This document shows positions 34,098 to 42,777 of a stretch of DNA of 64,000 bases, piece after piece (the first letter of the stretch is position 1; every line of letters starts with the position of its first letter). The notes under the pieces are model-generated. The model did not search any database. It saw only the letters and a program-made list of their open reading frames with translations, and was not told the origin of the DNA. The DNA comes from Lachnospiraceae bacterium oral taxon 096 (GTDB lineage: Bacteria; Bacillota; Clostridia; Lachnospirales; Lachnospiraceae). The position numbers and the translations under genes are program-made. The stretch lies in assembly GCA_018141845.1 (NCBI GenBank), contig CP073340.1:351001-415000 (forward strand), in the 5' to 3' direction.

Positions 34098-35414
34098 TTA
34101 TTTTTTTATAATCTTTTCTACAACTTCAAGGAGATCCCTGCCCTCGATTTCACAATCTCTACTAAACTTGCCATCTTCTCCCGCCAGTCCTGTTTGAACA
34201 AGTGCTGTGTGAAGCCCTCCTCGTCGACCTGTTTCCAAGTCAATGGTGCTATCGCCAATCATCCAAGAATTTTCCAAGTCAAGATTCCACTTCTTAGCAG
34301 CCTCGAAAATCATTCCCGGCTTTGGCTTTCTGCAATCACAATCAACTTTATAGAGGAGATTTTCCCCTTCAAAGCCTCGATCTGGATGATGTGGGCAAAA
34401 GAACACATCATCTAAATACACCCCCTCTTTTCCAAGCAAGGTACTCATTTTCTTGTGAATATTTTCTATGTCTTCCATCGTGCACTGTCCACGAGCCACC
34501 ACAGGTTGATTGGACACCACAATGGCCATCATTCCCGATTGATTAATTCTTCGAATCGCCGAAATTACATTTTTCTCAAGCACAAAGTCATCGATATGAT
34601 CCAAGAAACCACAATATTGATTGATTGTTCCATCTCGATCCAAAAAAATCGCACGCTGTGGATTTTCAAGATTCTTTTTTTGAATCAACCCACTAGAAAG
34701 TTCTTTCATTGTCGCCTCAATGCGATCAACTGTGCCGACATCTTTGACATACTCTGGAGAAATATAGGCATAAATTGGCTCACCCTGCTCGGCCATCACC
34801 GCCAAAATCTCCTTTTCGAGATCAATTTTTTGGGGCTTTACAATATGCCTACAAAAGCTCTTGTTCATCACATATAAGCCCGCATTGACACAATTATTAT
34901 ACCAATAATTGCGCACATTATTTTTTGAGTCAAATTTTATCACTCGACCATCCTGGTCACTGACAATCAAATCAGAATCATAGGGATGAGCATTGGGATG
35001 AGCAAAGAGTGTCACCTGTGCATGATGATTTCTGTGAAAATCAACCATCCTTGGAATATCAATATCAAAGAAAATATCGCCAAAGATAAGAAGAAAATTT
35101 TCACTTATCAATCGCTCACCGACATAGCCCAAAGCACCTGCTGTTCCCAATGGCTTATCCTCAACAATATAGTCAATGGCTACACCAAATGCACGACCAT
35201 CGCCAAAATATTCCTCAATCTTATGACCGAGATGACCAATCACCATGGTAATGCGAAAAATGCCATATCGCTTTAGCTGTTCAATTTGCCATTCCAGCAG
35301 GGGTTTTCCCTCAATGGGAACCATGGGCTTTGGAATCTCGCCCTTTGTTATGGCCGAAAGTCTTGTTCCCTTTCCTCCAGCCATAATGACGGCATGTTGT
35401 ATATCTTTTTCCAT
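34098..35414 (-). CDS. Bifunctional sugar-1-phosphate nucleotidyltransferase / HAD phosphatase (HddC-GmhB-like fusion)
   Basis: ATG at 35414 gives 438 residues; the frame continues upstream into the kinase gene without a family-like sequence. Residues 1-230 are a nucleotidyltransferase (MAGGKGTRLSAITKGEIPKPM, the GxGxRxxPxxxxxPK core; GDIFFDIDIP metal site). Residues ~255-438 are a HAD phosphatase with the GmhB pattern: FLDRDGTINQY, VVSNQP, zinc ligands CPHHPD and CDCRKPKPGM, and GDSTIDLETG. Together these suit heptose 1,7-bisphosphate dephosphorylation and nucleotide activation. Isomerase and kinase partners of that pathway are not recognised here. It follows the PfkB kinase gene by 14 bases. 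Confidence 0.85.
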   Translation of the reverse strand: MEKDIQHAVIMAGGKGTRLSAITKGEIPKPMVPIEGKPLLEWQIEQLKRYGIFRITMVIGHLGHKIEEYFGDGRAFGVAIDYIVEDKPLGTAGALGYVGERLISENFLLIFGDIFFDIDIPRMVDFHRNHHAQVTLFAHPNAHPYDSDLIVSDQDGRVIKFDSKNNVRNYWYNNCVNAGLYVMNKSFCRHIVKPQKIDLEKEILAVMAEQGEPIYAYISPEYVKDVGTVDRIEATMKELSSGLIQKKNLENPQRAIFLDRDGTINQYCGFLDHIDDFVLEKNVISAIRRINQSGMMAIVVSNQPVVARGQCTMEDIENIHKKMSTLLGKEGVYLDDVFFCPHHPDRGFEGENLLYKVDCDCRKPKPGMIFEAAKKWNLDLENSWMIGDSTIDLETGRRGGLHTALVQTGLAGEDGKFSRDCEIEGRDLLEVVEKIIKK

Positions 35415-35428
35415 CAATTGTTCTGATC

Positions 35429-36397
35429 CTATCCTCTCTTGAGACGTGCATCGACCTCTTCGCGAGATGGAATGCCTGAGATTCCTCCACGCTTTTCTAC
35501 ACAAAGACTTGCCACCGCATTTCCAAATCTTGCAGCTTCAACTAATTGCTCTGTGCTAACAGTATTTAAATTGACATCCATCTCAATCAACTTGGCAACA
35601 AAGCTTCCCCAGAACGAATCTCCTGCACCTGTTGTGTCGACAACATTGGACTTAAATCCTGGCACAATGGTCATTCCATCCTTGCTAGCAACCAAAACAC
35701 CTTCGGCACCAAGTGTCACACCGACAACACGAACGCCCTGAGAAAGTAAATACTTGGCTGCCTGCTCTGGCTCCTTATATGGGGTCAAAAGGTCTGTCTC
35801 CTCGTCAGAAATCTTCATCATATCTGCAAATGGGACGAGGCTCTTCATTAATTCCTTTGCTGTCTCCTCAGATTCCCAAAGTGGATCTCTGTAATTTGGG
35901 TCATAGGAAATGGTCACTCCATGCTCCTTTGCAAAGCGCACAGCCTCATAGGTTGCACTTCTTGCTGGCTCATCAGTCAAGGAGAGAGAACCCACATGAA
36001 ATACCTTGCTGTTCTTTAATAAGTCCTTGTCAATGTCTCCCACATTAAACATGGTATCTGCACCTGGTTTTCTTGCAAATGAAAATCTTCTCTCTCCATT
36101 CTCGGCCAAGGTCACAAAGGCCATTGTGGTAAAATACCCCTCATCAATGACCAATGCTCTGGTATCAATACCTGCCCCCTCTAGTACAGATTCCAAATAG
36201 ATGCCATGCATATCTGCACCCACTTTTCCCATAAAGGCCACATTCAATCCAACCATCTTTGCTGCCGCAAGCATATTTGCTGGCGCACCACCTGGATTTT
36301 GTTCAAAGAGCTTCATTCCTGTGTCAGATTTTCCTGCTGGTGCAAAGTCAATTAGTAATTCCCCCATTGCTGTAATATCAAATTTTTTTTCCATCAT
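35429..36397 (-). CDS. PfkB-family sugar kinase, probably fructokinase
   Basis: 322 residues from ATG 36397 (GAGG six bases upstream). The N-terminal GELLIDFAPAG, the GGAPANMLAAAKMVG substrate loop and the C-terminal DTTGAGDSFWGSF catalytic/anion-hole motif define the family. The sequence is closest to ScrK-type fructokinases. Because the next gene encodes a sugar nucleotidyltransferase-phosphatase, a heptose or other sugar 7-phosphate kinase is an alternative. Confidence 0.88.
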   Translation of the reverse strand: MMEKKFDITAMGELLIDFAPAGKSDTGMKLFEQNPGGAPANMLAAAKMVGLNVAFMGKVGADMHGIYLESVLEGAGIDTRALVIDEGYFTTMAFVTLAENGERRFSFARKPGADTMFNVGDIDKDLLKNSKVFHVGSLSLTDEPARSATYEAVRFAKEHGVTISYDPNYRDPLWESEETAKELMKSLVPFADMMKISDEETDLLTPYKEPEQAAKYLLSQGVRVVGVTLGAEGVLVASKDGMTIVPGFKSNVVDTTGAGDSFWGSFVAKLIEMDVNLNTVSTEQLVEAARFGNAVASLCVEKRGGISGIPSREEVDARLKRG

Positions 36398-36474
36398 TCT
36401 TCGCCTCATCCTTTACTTATGATTATGATTTCACAATACATTTATTTTATCACAAGCCCACTAATTTTTCATCT

Positions 36475-36507
36475 AAAAAATAGAGACTGACAAAAAATCA
36501 GCCTCTA
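36475..36507 (-). terminator. Terminator after the second wall-repeat protein gene
   Basis: TAGAGACTGA (36481-36490) and TCAGCCTCTA (36498-36507) form a 10-bp stem with one G-U, followed by a T-run on the minus strand. It ends the gene starting at 37349. Confidence 0.8.
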
Positions 36508-36530
36508 CTTTGCAATTCTAATCCTTTTTG

Positions 36531-37349
36531 CTATCTCTTTGCGTATCCAAACTCCATATTGTTTGATTTTGTCACATACACACCTGCACCGACAAAGCGA
36601 AATACCGTAGAATCATCATTTTCTACCTTAAATGTATTATTTCCTGTGCTAATGAGCTTCAAGCTTGTGCCTGCAGTTGGATAGTTCACTGAAAGTGCTC
36701 CGTCCTCGCCTGCGGAAACTACCATGGTCTTCTTTCCACTCTCTAGGCGAAGTGGAGTCTTGCTCTCATCCAGTTGCTTTGATGACTTAAAGATATAGGT
36801 TCCCTCAAAGTTCATCTTATATGCGTGGGATGGCTTCTTTGAACCTGTATTTGATGCTGCAGCTGTTGTAGATGCACTGCTTGATGCTGCTGCACTGGTT
36901 GTATTTTTGCTGCTTCCAGGTCCTGCTTGCGAATTTCCACTTGGTGTTGAGGCCACATTCTTCTTTGGAACGCTTGCATTCCAAGCTCCATTTGCATCCA
37001 CTGTATAGCCATCTGGAGTCACTGTACTCTTTAGCATTGCACCTGAAGCACCCATATAGTACTTGTCCTGTATCCACTGATTGCTTGCCATCGCACCGCT
37101 GCCAAGGAAGTAGTACCAAGAGCCATTGACCTCTTTCCAGCTATTGGCTACCATGTATCCATCTTGATCAAGATAGTACCAAACGCCCTTATCCTCAATC
37201 CATTGACTAGTCGCATAGGACTTGTTTGTATTTTCCCAGCGCCAACCTCTATGGTCATGTTGCCAAGCTCCACTGGCTGCAAATGTTGGCAGAGCGGTTG
37301 CCATCATCAAAAGACCTGAAACTACTGCAATTCCAATCTTCTTCATCAT
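36531..37349 (-). CDS. Exported protein with cell-wall-binding repeats and a C-terminal domain of unknown function
   Basis: 272 residues with a signal peptide cleaved near LPTFAASG. Four or five wall-binding repeats follow (WYYLDQDGYMVANSWKEVNG; WYYFLGSGAMASNQW). A Ser/Thr/Ala linker lies at about residues 130-175. The ~95-residue C-terminal module (FEGTYIFKSSKQ ... VYVTKSNNMEFGYAKR) is beta-rich and unrecognised. The repeats would hold the module at the wall. It is a monocistronic gene. Confidence 0.82.
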   Translation of the reverse strand: MMKKIGIAVVSGLLMMATALPTFAASGAWQHDHRGWRWENTNKSYATSQWIEDKGVWYYLDQDGYMVANSWKEVNGSWYYFLGSGAMASNQWIQDKYYMGASGAMLKSTVTPDGYTVDANGAWNASVPKKNVASTPSGNSQAGPGSSKNTTSAAASSSASTTAAASNTGSKKPSHAYKMNFEGTYIFKSSKQLDESKTPLRLESGKKTMVVSAGEDGALSVNYPTAGTSLKLISTGNNTFKVENDDSTVFRFVGAGVYVTKSNNMEFGYAKR

Positions 37350-37478
37350 TTCTCATCAATCCCTTTCGTTTTTTTCTAAATAGATTATAATATCTATTAT
37401 AACACTATCAATGTATAATGTAATTACAGATTTTTTACAGTTTTATAACTAATAAATATCGACTTGTGAGGTGAATTT

Positions 37479-38591
37479 ATGCTAAATAAAAAAAGACTAT
37501 TACAAACCTTTTGCGAACTTGTTTCCATTGACAGTCCTTCCTTTGGGGAGCGTACAGTTTGCGACTACATCACTAAGGTGCTAAAAGAGCTTGGTATCAC
37601 ACCAATAGAAGATCAAGCTGGCAAAAAAATCGGAGGAAATACAGGAAATCTCTATGCCAAAATTCCAGGCAATATTGCACTTTCCCCTATTCTTTTGTCC
37701 ACACATATGGATACTGTCGAGCCTTCGTGTAATAAAAAAGCCATTGTCGAAGAAAGTGGGCTCATTCACAGCGACGGCTCAACCGTTCTTGGTGCCGATG
37801 ATTTTGCAGGCGTAGCTTCTGTCATTGAAGCCATTCGCTCTGTCAAAGAAGGCGCTCTCTCCCATCGCCCAATTGAACTCATTTTTTCTGTGGCCGAAGA
37901 ACCATTTTGTAGAGGTATTCGTGAATTTGACTCTTCTTTGATTACATCAAAGGAATGTTATGTCTTTGATTTGACAGGAAAGGTTGGCTCTGCAGCTAAT
38001 CAAGCTCCAACTATTATTTCTTTTACTGCAAAATTTTTGGGCAGAGCCGCTCATGCAGGATTTGCCCCTGAAGAAGGAATTCACTCCATCAAGGCTGCGG
38101 CCGAGGCCATTTCCTCTATTCGCTGTGGAAAAGTGGACGATGTCACCGTAAATATCGGCACCATTTCAGGTGGAACAACCATCAATACCGTCCCTGCACA
38201 ATGTACTTTTTCTGGAGAAATTCGCTCATACAGTGATGAGCACGCCCACGAACAGCGAAATCTCATTCAATCCGCCTGCCAAACAGCAGCAAATCACTTT
38301 GGTGCTAGCTGTGACTTCTCAAGCACAGACAACATTATTGCTTATAAAACCAGTGAGCAAAGTCCTGTTGTCACCCGCTTTCAAAAGATTTGCCAAAAAA
38401 ATGCCCTGCCCTATTCTATGACAAGTACATTTGGTGGAAGCGACAATAATTTCTTTGCCCTCCACGGCATCGAAGGACTTGTTCTCGCCACAGCAATGAA
38501 TCATTGTCACAGCACAAAGGAATATACCGACATCAACGAACTATTTCTTGCAGCAACAGTTGCACAAGATATTATTTTATCAAAGGAGTAA
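37479..38591 (+). CDS. M20-family metallopeptidase, peptidase T-like
   Basis: 370 residues. Metal ligands and catalytic residues of the M20 family are visible: LLSTHMDTVEP (His-x-Asp), LGADDFAGVAS, FSVAEEPFCRG (Glu-Glu), and a terminal MNHCHSTKEYT. The dimerisation domain starts near FTAKFLGRAAHAGFAPEEG. It probably removes N-terminal residues from short peptides in the cytosol. It lies 12 bases before a C39-like peptidase gene and shares its transcript. Confidence 0.88.
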   Translation: MLNKKRLLQTFCELVSIDSPSFGERTVCDYITKVLKELGITPIEDQAGKKIGGNTGNLYAKIPGNIALSPILLSTHMDTVEPSCNKKAIVEESGLIHSDGSTVLGADDFAGVASVIEAIRSVKEGALSHRPIELIFSVAEEPFCRGIREFDSSLITSKECYVFDLTGKVGSAANQAPTIISFTAKFLGRAAHAGFAPEEGIHSIKAAAEAISSIRCGKVDDVTVNIGTISGGTTINTVPAQCTFSGEIRSYSDEHAHEQRNLIQSACQTAANHFGASCDFSSTDNIIAYKTSEQSPVVTRFQKICQKNALPYSMTSTFGGSDNNFFALHGIEGLVLATAMNHCHSTKEYTDINELFLAATVAQDIILSKE

Positions 38592-38602
38592 ACAACATAC
38601 CT

Positions 38603-39220
38603 ATGAAAAGCCCTCTACACTATCAAATTTCAGAATACGACTGCGGTCCAACCTCAATGCTCAATGCGATTAAATTTTTATTTGAGCGAGAACAAATCTC
38701 TCCAGAACTAATTCGAAATATTATGCTCTACTCCCTTGACAGCTACTCCACCGAGGGTGCAGGAAAAAGTGGAACTTCTCGAATCGCCATGATGTTTTTG
38801 AGCAATTGGATCAATGGCTTTGGTGCCGTCGGACAACTCCCCATTCGCTCTGAATACCTCACACAGGAATCCGTGTTTATTGGCTCAACTAGTCGAATCA
38901 ACGATGCCCTTTCTCGAGGAGGTGTGGTAATTCCAAGGCTTTACTATGATGTGGAACACTATGTACTTTTAACTGGCAGCAGTGAAAAAGGCATCCATGT
39001 CTTTGATCCCTATTTTCACACAGATGCCTTTCCCGAAAGGGATATTTTGCTCGACCAAAACCATCCCTTTGCCTACAATACCATTGTCCCACAAAAGTAT
39101 TTTAATCGCACCAATAAAGAAATTTACTCCCTCGGTGAAATGGCAAGAAGAGAGGCCATTATTATCTACAACACCGATACCTTTGTCACACCCGATCGCA
39201 CCATCGAGTATTTTATTTAA
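38603..39220 (+). CDS. Freestanding C39-like papain-fold peptidase
   Basis: ATG at 38603 gives 205 residues; an open frame further upstream overlaps the peptidase T-like gene. The catalytic cysteine is in ISEYDCGPTSMLNAI near the N-terminus, the histidine in YYDVEHYVLLTG, and the aspartate in HVFDPYF, in the order of the C39 bacteriocin-peptidase fold. There is no ABC transporter domain or signal peptide, so it acts in the cytosol on an unknown substrate. A short overlap (4 bases) with the convergent Nudix gene is present. Confidence 0.75.
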   Translation: MKSPLHYQISEYDCGPTSMLNAIKFLFEREQISPELIRNIMLYSLDSYSTEGAGKSGTSRIAMMFLSNWINGFGAVGQLPIRSEYLTQESVFIGSTSRINDALSRGGVVIPRLYYDVEHYVLLTGSSEKGIHVFDPYFHTDAFPERDILLDQNHPFAYNTIVPQKYFNRTNKEIYSLGEMARREAIIIYNTDTFVTPDRTIEYFI

Positions 39221-40371
39221 TCTTGGTTCATCTTGGGAATCATCATTCGCATAGGAATTCCTCTTTTGTCCTTCATCGGTCTTTCTGGAATCACTTCGAC
39301 TTCTCCCAATGCGGCCATATTGGCAGTAACCGCTAAGCAGGCCGCATCAATAATATTTGCCGTGTGACATTGTAATTTTTCTGCGGCCGTTTTCACTAAT
39401 TCAATGCTGAATCCATCAATATATGGCTTTAAAATTTCCACTCGCTCCACCAGCCCCTCAAGCTTTGTTTTGCTTGTCATCACCGTCTCACCAAGTAGCC
39501 TAGCATAGCAAACTTCTGGACTGCTTTCTTTTAATAGCGACTTAAACTCTGGATAAGATTGAATAAATTCATCAATCTCTCGCATTTTAGGGATAATGGC
39601 TGTAATCTGTCTTCCCAACCCCTTTCCAAGACAGGCAATATTTTCCTCAATCATCTCCTCTTCTGTATCCATATACACGGCCTGACGACAGGGCACAGCA
39701 AAAATAGCCGTTGCCCTTCCTTGAATCAACCTTCTCGCAAAACTATCTGGTCGAATATCTCTACTGCTTTCTGGAAGTCCCACAGCCATATCAATAAATA
39801 ATTCTTCAAAATTGTGATACCTTGTCACCACCTCTTGAATGGTGTTATATTTTTCTACAATAAAGTTTTTATCTTCTATATAGCCTACAACCCATCCATC
39901 CTTACAGCTGTCAACCCCCAAGCATATGCCCCTTTGTCTCTGTGAACCCATGCCATATCGTCTCACTTGCTCCACCATATGCCCAATATTTCCTTCTCCT
40001 GCAAATCGCTTGCAGTCAAAAAAATCTTGATCCTCATTAAACCAAATCAAGGGATTTTTTTCTTCCACTAACCGAATGCCATCCTCCCTTAAGACGCCTG
40101 CATAGACTTCCACATAGCATTGCTGATTGTGATATAAAAAATTCATCATATGATAGAGCTCAATATCGTCTCTGCCCAGTCCCGTCTCCTCAAAGAGTTC
40201 TCGATAAGCCGCCTGAAATCCATCTTCCCCGTCGTCAATTTTGCCACCAACAAAATTATAGAGACCTTGATAGGGATCTTTTTTTCGCTTACAAAACAGA
40301 AGTTTCGTTCGATCCTTATTGTAGACCATGATTAGATTATATCCCTGAAACTTTTCTGTGCTGTTTAACAT
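39217..40371 (-). CDS. Nudix hydrolase fused to DUF429
   Basis: 384 residues. The N-terminal ~135 residues are a Nudix domain with the box GGKIDDGEDGFQAAYRELFEET. The C-terminal ~235 residues (GICLGVDSCKDGWVVGYIED; FIDMAVGLPESSRDIRPDSFARRL; NIIDAACLAVTA) are DUF429, a predicted RNase H-fold nuclease-like family with conserved acidic residues. The fusion suggests a nucleotide or nucleic-acid hygiene role, but substrate is unknown. The start at ATG 40371 is 223 bases from the divergent suf operon. Confidence 0.8.
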   Translation of the reverse strand: MLNSTEKFQGYNLIMVYNKDRTKLLFCKRKKDPYQGLYNFVGGKIDDGEDGFQAAYRELFEETGLGRDDIELYHMMNFLYHNQQCYVEVYAGVLREDGIRLVEEKNPLIWFNEDQDFFDCKRFAGEGNIGHMVEQVRRYGMGSQRQRGICLGVDSCKDGWVVGYIEDKNFIVEKYNTIQEVVTRYHNFEELFIDMAVGLPESSRDIRPDSFARRLIQGRATAIFAVPCRQAVYMDTEEEMIEENIACLGKGLGRQITAIIPKMREIDEFIQSYPEFKSLLKESSPEVCYARLLGETVMTSKTKLEGLVERVEILKPYIDGFSIELVKTAAEKLQCHTANIIDAACLAVTANMAALGEVEVIPERPMKDKRGIPMRMMIPKMNQD

Positions 40372-40525
40372 TCATACCTCACTTCTGCATTTTCTACAGA
40401 ACAATCCTGTGTTTTCCTACATTTCTTTTATAATATACTACTCAAGCTTATCTATCAATGATATAATACAATCTCGATTATGTATACTATTTTTTAATCC
40501 CTACTGATTTAGTATAGTTTTGTAC

Positions 40526-40554
40526 TTGTAAATTTTACACAATCAATATATAAT
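40526..40554 (+). promoter_or_regulatory. Promoter of the suf operon
   Basis: TTGTAA (40526-40531), 17 bases, then a perfect TATAAT (40549-40554), about 44 bases upstream of the sufC start. Just upstream is an inverted repeat TATACTA (40483-40489) / TAGTATA (40510-40516). It could bind an iron-sulfur or redox regulator, but the wide spacing makes this tentative. Confidence 0.6.
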
Positions 40555-40597
40555 CTAATATTATCAGAGGAAATTTTTTTTATTTCAGGAGGAAATG

Positions 40598-41347
40598 ATG
40601 AGTAACGAATTATTAAACATTCAAAATTTATCGGTTCGTGTCACAGAAAAACCGATATTACATAACTTAAATTTGAGCGTGGGTGCAGGTGAGACTCATG
40701 TCTTAATGGGACCAAATGGTGCAGGTAAATCAACCCTTGGAAATGCCATTATGGGAAACCCACACTATGAAATTACTGATGGAAAGATCTTTTTTGATGG
40801 CAAGGACATCACCCATGACTCCACCGACAAGCGTGCAAAGGCAGGGATCTTTTTGTCCTTCCAAAATCCAATTGAAGTTCCAGGAATCTCTCTCGGAAAC
40901 TTTACAAGAGGAGCACTTGAAGCTGTAACCGGTCAAAGAATGCGACTTTTAGCCTATAAGAAGGAATCGGAAAGAATTTTAAAGCTCCTCTCTATGGATC
41001 CTTCCTATGCAAGCCGTGACCTCAATGTTGGTTTTTCTGGTGGTGAGAAAAAAAAGGCAGAAATCTTCCAGCTTTTAATGTTAAAGCCAAAGTTGGCTAT
41101 TCTCGATGAGACGGACTCTGGTCTTGATGTCGATGCCGTTCGCATTGTATCTGAGGGCGTTCGCATCTATCAAGAAGAAGTGAAGGGAACTTTAATTATT
41201 ATCACCCACAGCACAAGAATTCTCGAATCACTCAATGTCGACCGCACCCATGTCCTTGCAGGCGGCAATATTATTGCTTCTGGAGATGCCTCCATGATTG
41301 CCGACATCAATGAAAATGGCTTTGAGAAATACCTTGAAAACAACTAG
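40598..41347 (+). CDS. sufC: Fe-S assembly ATPase SufC
   Basis: 249 residues from the second of two adjacent ATGs (AGGAGG five bases upstream). ABC ATPase motifs are intact: Walker A GPNGAGKSTLGNAI, signature FSGGEKKKAEIFQ, Walker B AILDETDSGLD. SufC drives the SufBCD scaffold that assembles [4Fe-4S] clusters. It is first in a five-gene operon, 11 bases before sufB. Confidence 0.97.
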   Translation: MSNELLNIQNLSVRVTEKPILHNLNLSVGAGETHVLMGPNGAGKSTLGNAIMGNPHYEITDGKIFFDGKDITHDSTDKRAKAGIFLSFQNPIEVPGISLGNFTRGALEAVTGQRMRLLAYKKESERILKLLSMDPSYASRDLNVGFSGGEKKKAEIFQLLMLKPKLAILDETDSGLDVDAVRIVSEGVRIYQEEVKGTLIIITHSTRILESLNVDRTHVLAGGNIIASGDASMIADINENGFEKYLENN

Positions 41348-41358
41348 GGGGTGATGAC

Positions 41359-42765
41359 ATGAAAGAAAAAACATTTGTCGATGATGTCAACCGCAGTATA
41401 TATGACTTTCGATACGAAGAGAAAGACAGTTATCGTGTCAGTGGCGGTTTGACACCCGAAATTATTGAACAAATTTCAAAGGAAAAACATGACCCCGATT
41501 GGATGAGAGAGTTTCGTCTAAAGTCATTAAAGTTGTACAATGAGATTGCCATTCCTGACTGGGGTCCAGATATCACCGACTTAAATATGGACGAAATTGT
41601 CACCTATGTCCGTGCCAACACAGATATGAAGGGCAAGTGGGAGGAAGTGCCAGAAGACATCAAGGATACCTTTGAAAAGCTCGGCATCCCACAGGCTGAA
41701 AAGACTTCTCTTGCAGGTGTCGGTGCCCAATACGATTCTGAGGTTGTCTATCACAGTCTGCAAGAAGAAGTGGCGGCCATGGGTGTTGTCTACACCGATA
41801 TGGAGACGGCACTCACTGGTCCTTATGCGGATATGGTCAAGGAACATTTTATGAAGCTTGTTCCACCGACAGATCACAAATTTGCTGCTCTTCACGGTGC
41901 GGTTTGGTCTGGAGGTTCCTTTGTCTATGTGCCAAAGGGCGTAAAAGTCGAAGTTCCCCTTCAGTCCTATTTCCGCCTCAATGCCGCAGGTGCTGGCCAA
42001 TTTGAACACACCCTCATTATTGTCGACGAGGGTGCAGACCTTCACTTTATCGAAGGCTGTTCTGCTCCAAAATACAATGTTGCCAACCTTCATGCCGGCT
42101 GTGTGGAGCTCTATGTGAGAAAGGGTGCAAGACTTCGCTACTCCACCATCGAGAATTGGTCAAAGAATATGTATAACTTAAATACAAAGCGTGCTCGTGT
42201 AGAAGAAGGGGCAAAGATGGAATGGGTCTCTGGATCCTTTGGTTCCCATGTCTCCTATCTCTATCCAATGACCATTTTAAATGGTGAGCGTTCTTCTATG
42301 GAATTTACCGGTGTTACCTTTGCAGGTAAGGGACAAAACCTAGATACAGGTGCAAAGGTTGTACACAATGCACCAAAAACTAGCTCATTTATCAATACTC
42401 GCTCCATTTCAAAAGGTGGTGGTATCTCCACATTCCGAAGCTCTGTTGTTGTTGCAAAGGATGCCAGCGAAAGTAAGGCAGCTGTTTCTTGCCAATCTCT
42501 GATGGTCGACAACATCTCTCGCTCCGATACCATTCCTGCAATGGACATTCGAAATGCCAATTCTGACATCGGTCACGAGGCCAAGATTGGTAAGATTTCT
42601 GATGACTCTGTATTCTACTTGATGAGTCGAGGTATGTCAGAGGAAGAAGCTAGAGCAATGATTGTCAGTGGTTTTGCTGACAATGTATCGAAGGAACTTC
42701 CACTAGAATATGCCGTAGAGATGAATAATCTCATTCGTCTAGAAATGATTGGAAGTATTGGTTAA
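41359..42765 (+). CDS. sufB: Fe-S scaffold protein SufB
   Basis: 468 residues. The beta-helix core includes GAVWSGGSFVYVPKGVKVEV and FEHTLIIVDEGADLHFIEGC, whose end cysteine lies where SufB binds nascent clusters. The C-terminal AKIGKISDDSVFYLMSRGM segment is characteristic. It partners SufC and SufD. AGGGGGTG precedes the ATG. Confidence 0.97.
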   Translation: MKEKTFVDDVNRSIYDFRYEEKDSYRVSGGLTPEIIEQISKEKHDPDWMREFRLKSLKLYNEIAIPDWGPDITDLNMDEIVTYVRANTDMKGKWEEVPEDIKDTFEKLGIPQAEKTSLAGVGAQYDSEVVYHSLQEEVAAMGVVYTDMETALTGPYADMVKEHFMKLVPPTDHKFAALHGAVWSGGSFVYVPKGVKVEVPLQSYFRLNAAGAGQFEHTLIIVDEGADLHFIEGCSAPKYNVANLHAGCVELYVRKGARLRYSTIENWSKNMYNLNTKRARVEEGAKMEWVSGSFGSHVSYLYPMTILNGERSSMEFTGVTFAGKGQNLDTGAKVVHNAPKTSSFINTRSISKGGGISTFRSSVVVAKDASESKAAVSCQSLMVDNISRSDTIPAMDIRNANSDIGHEAKIGKISDDSVFYLMSRGMSEEEARAMIVSGFADNVSKELPLEYAVEMNNLIRLEMIGSIG

Positions 42766-42777
42766 AGGGAGGAAATG

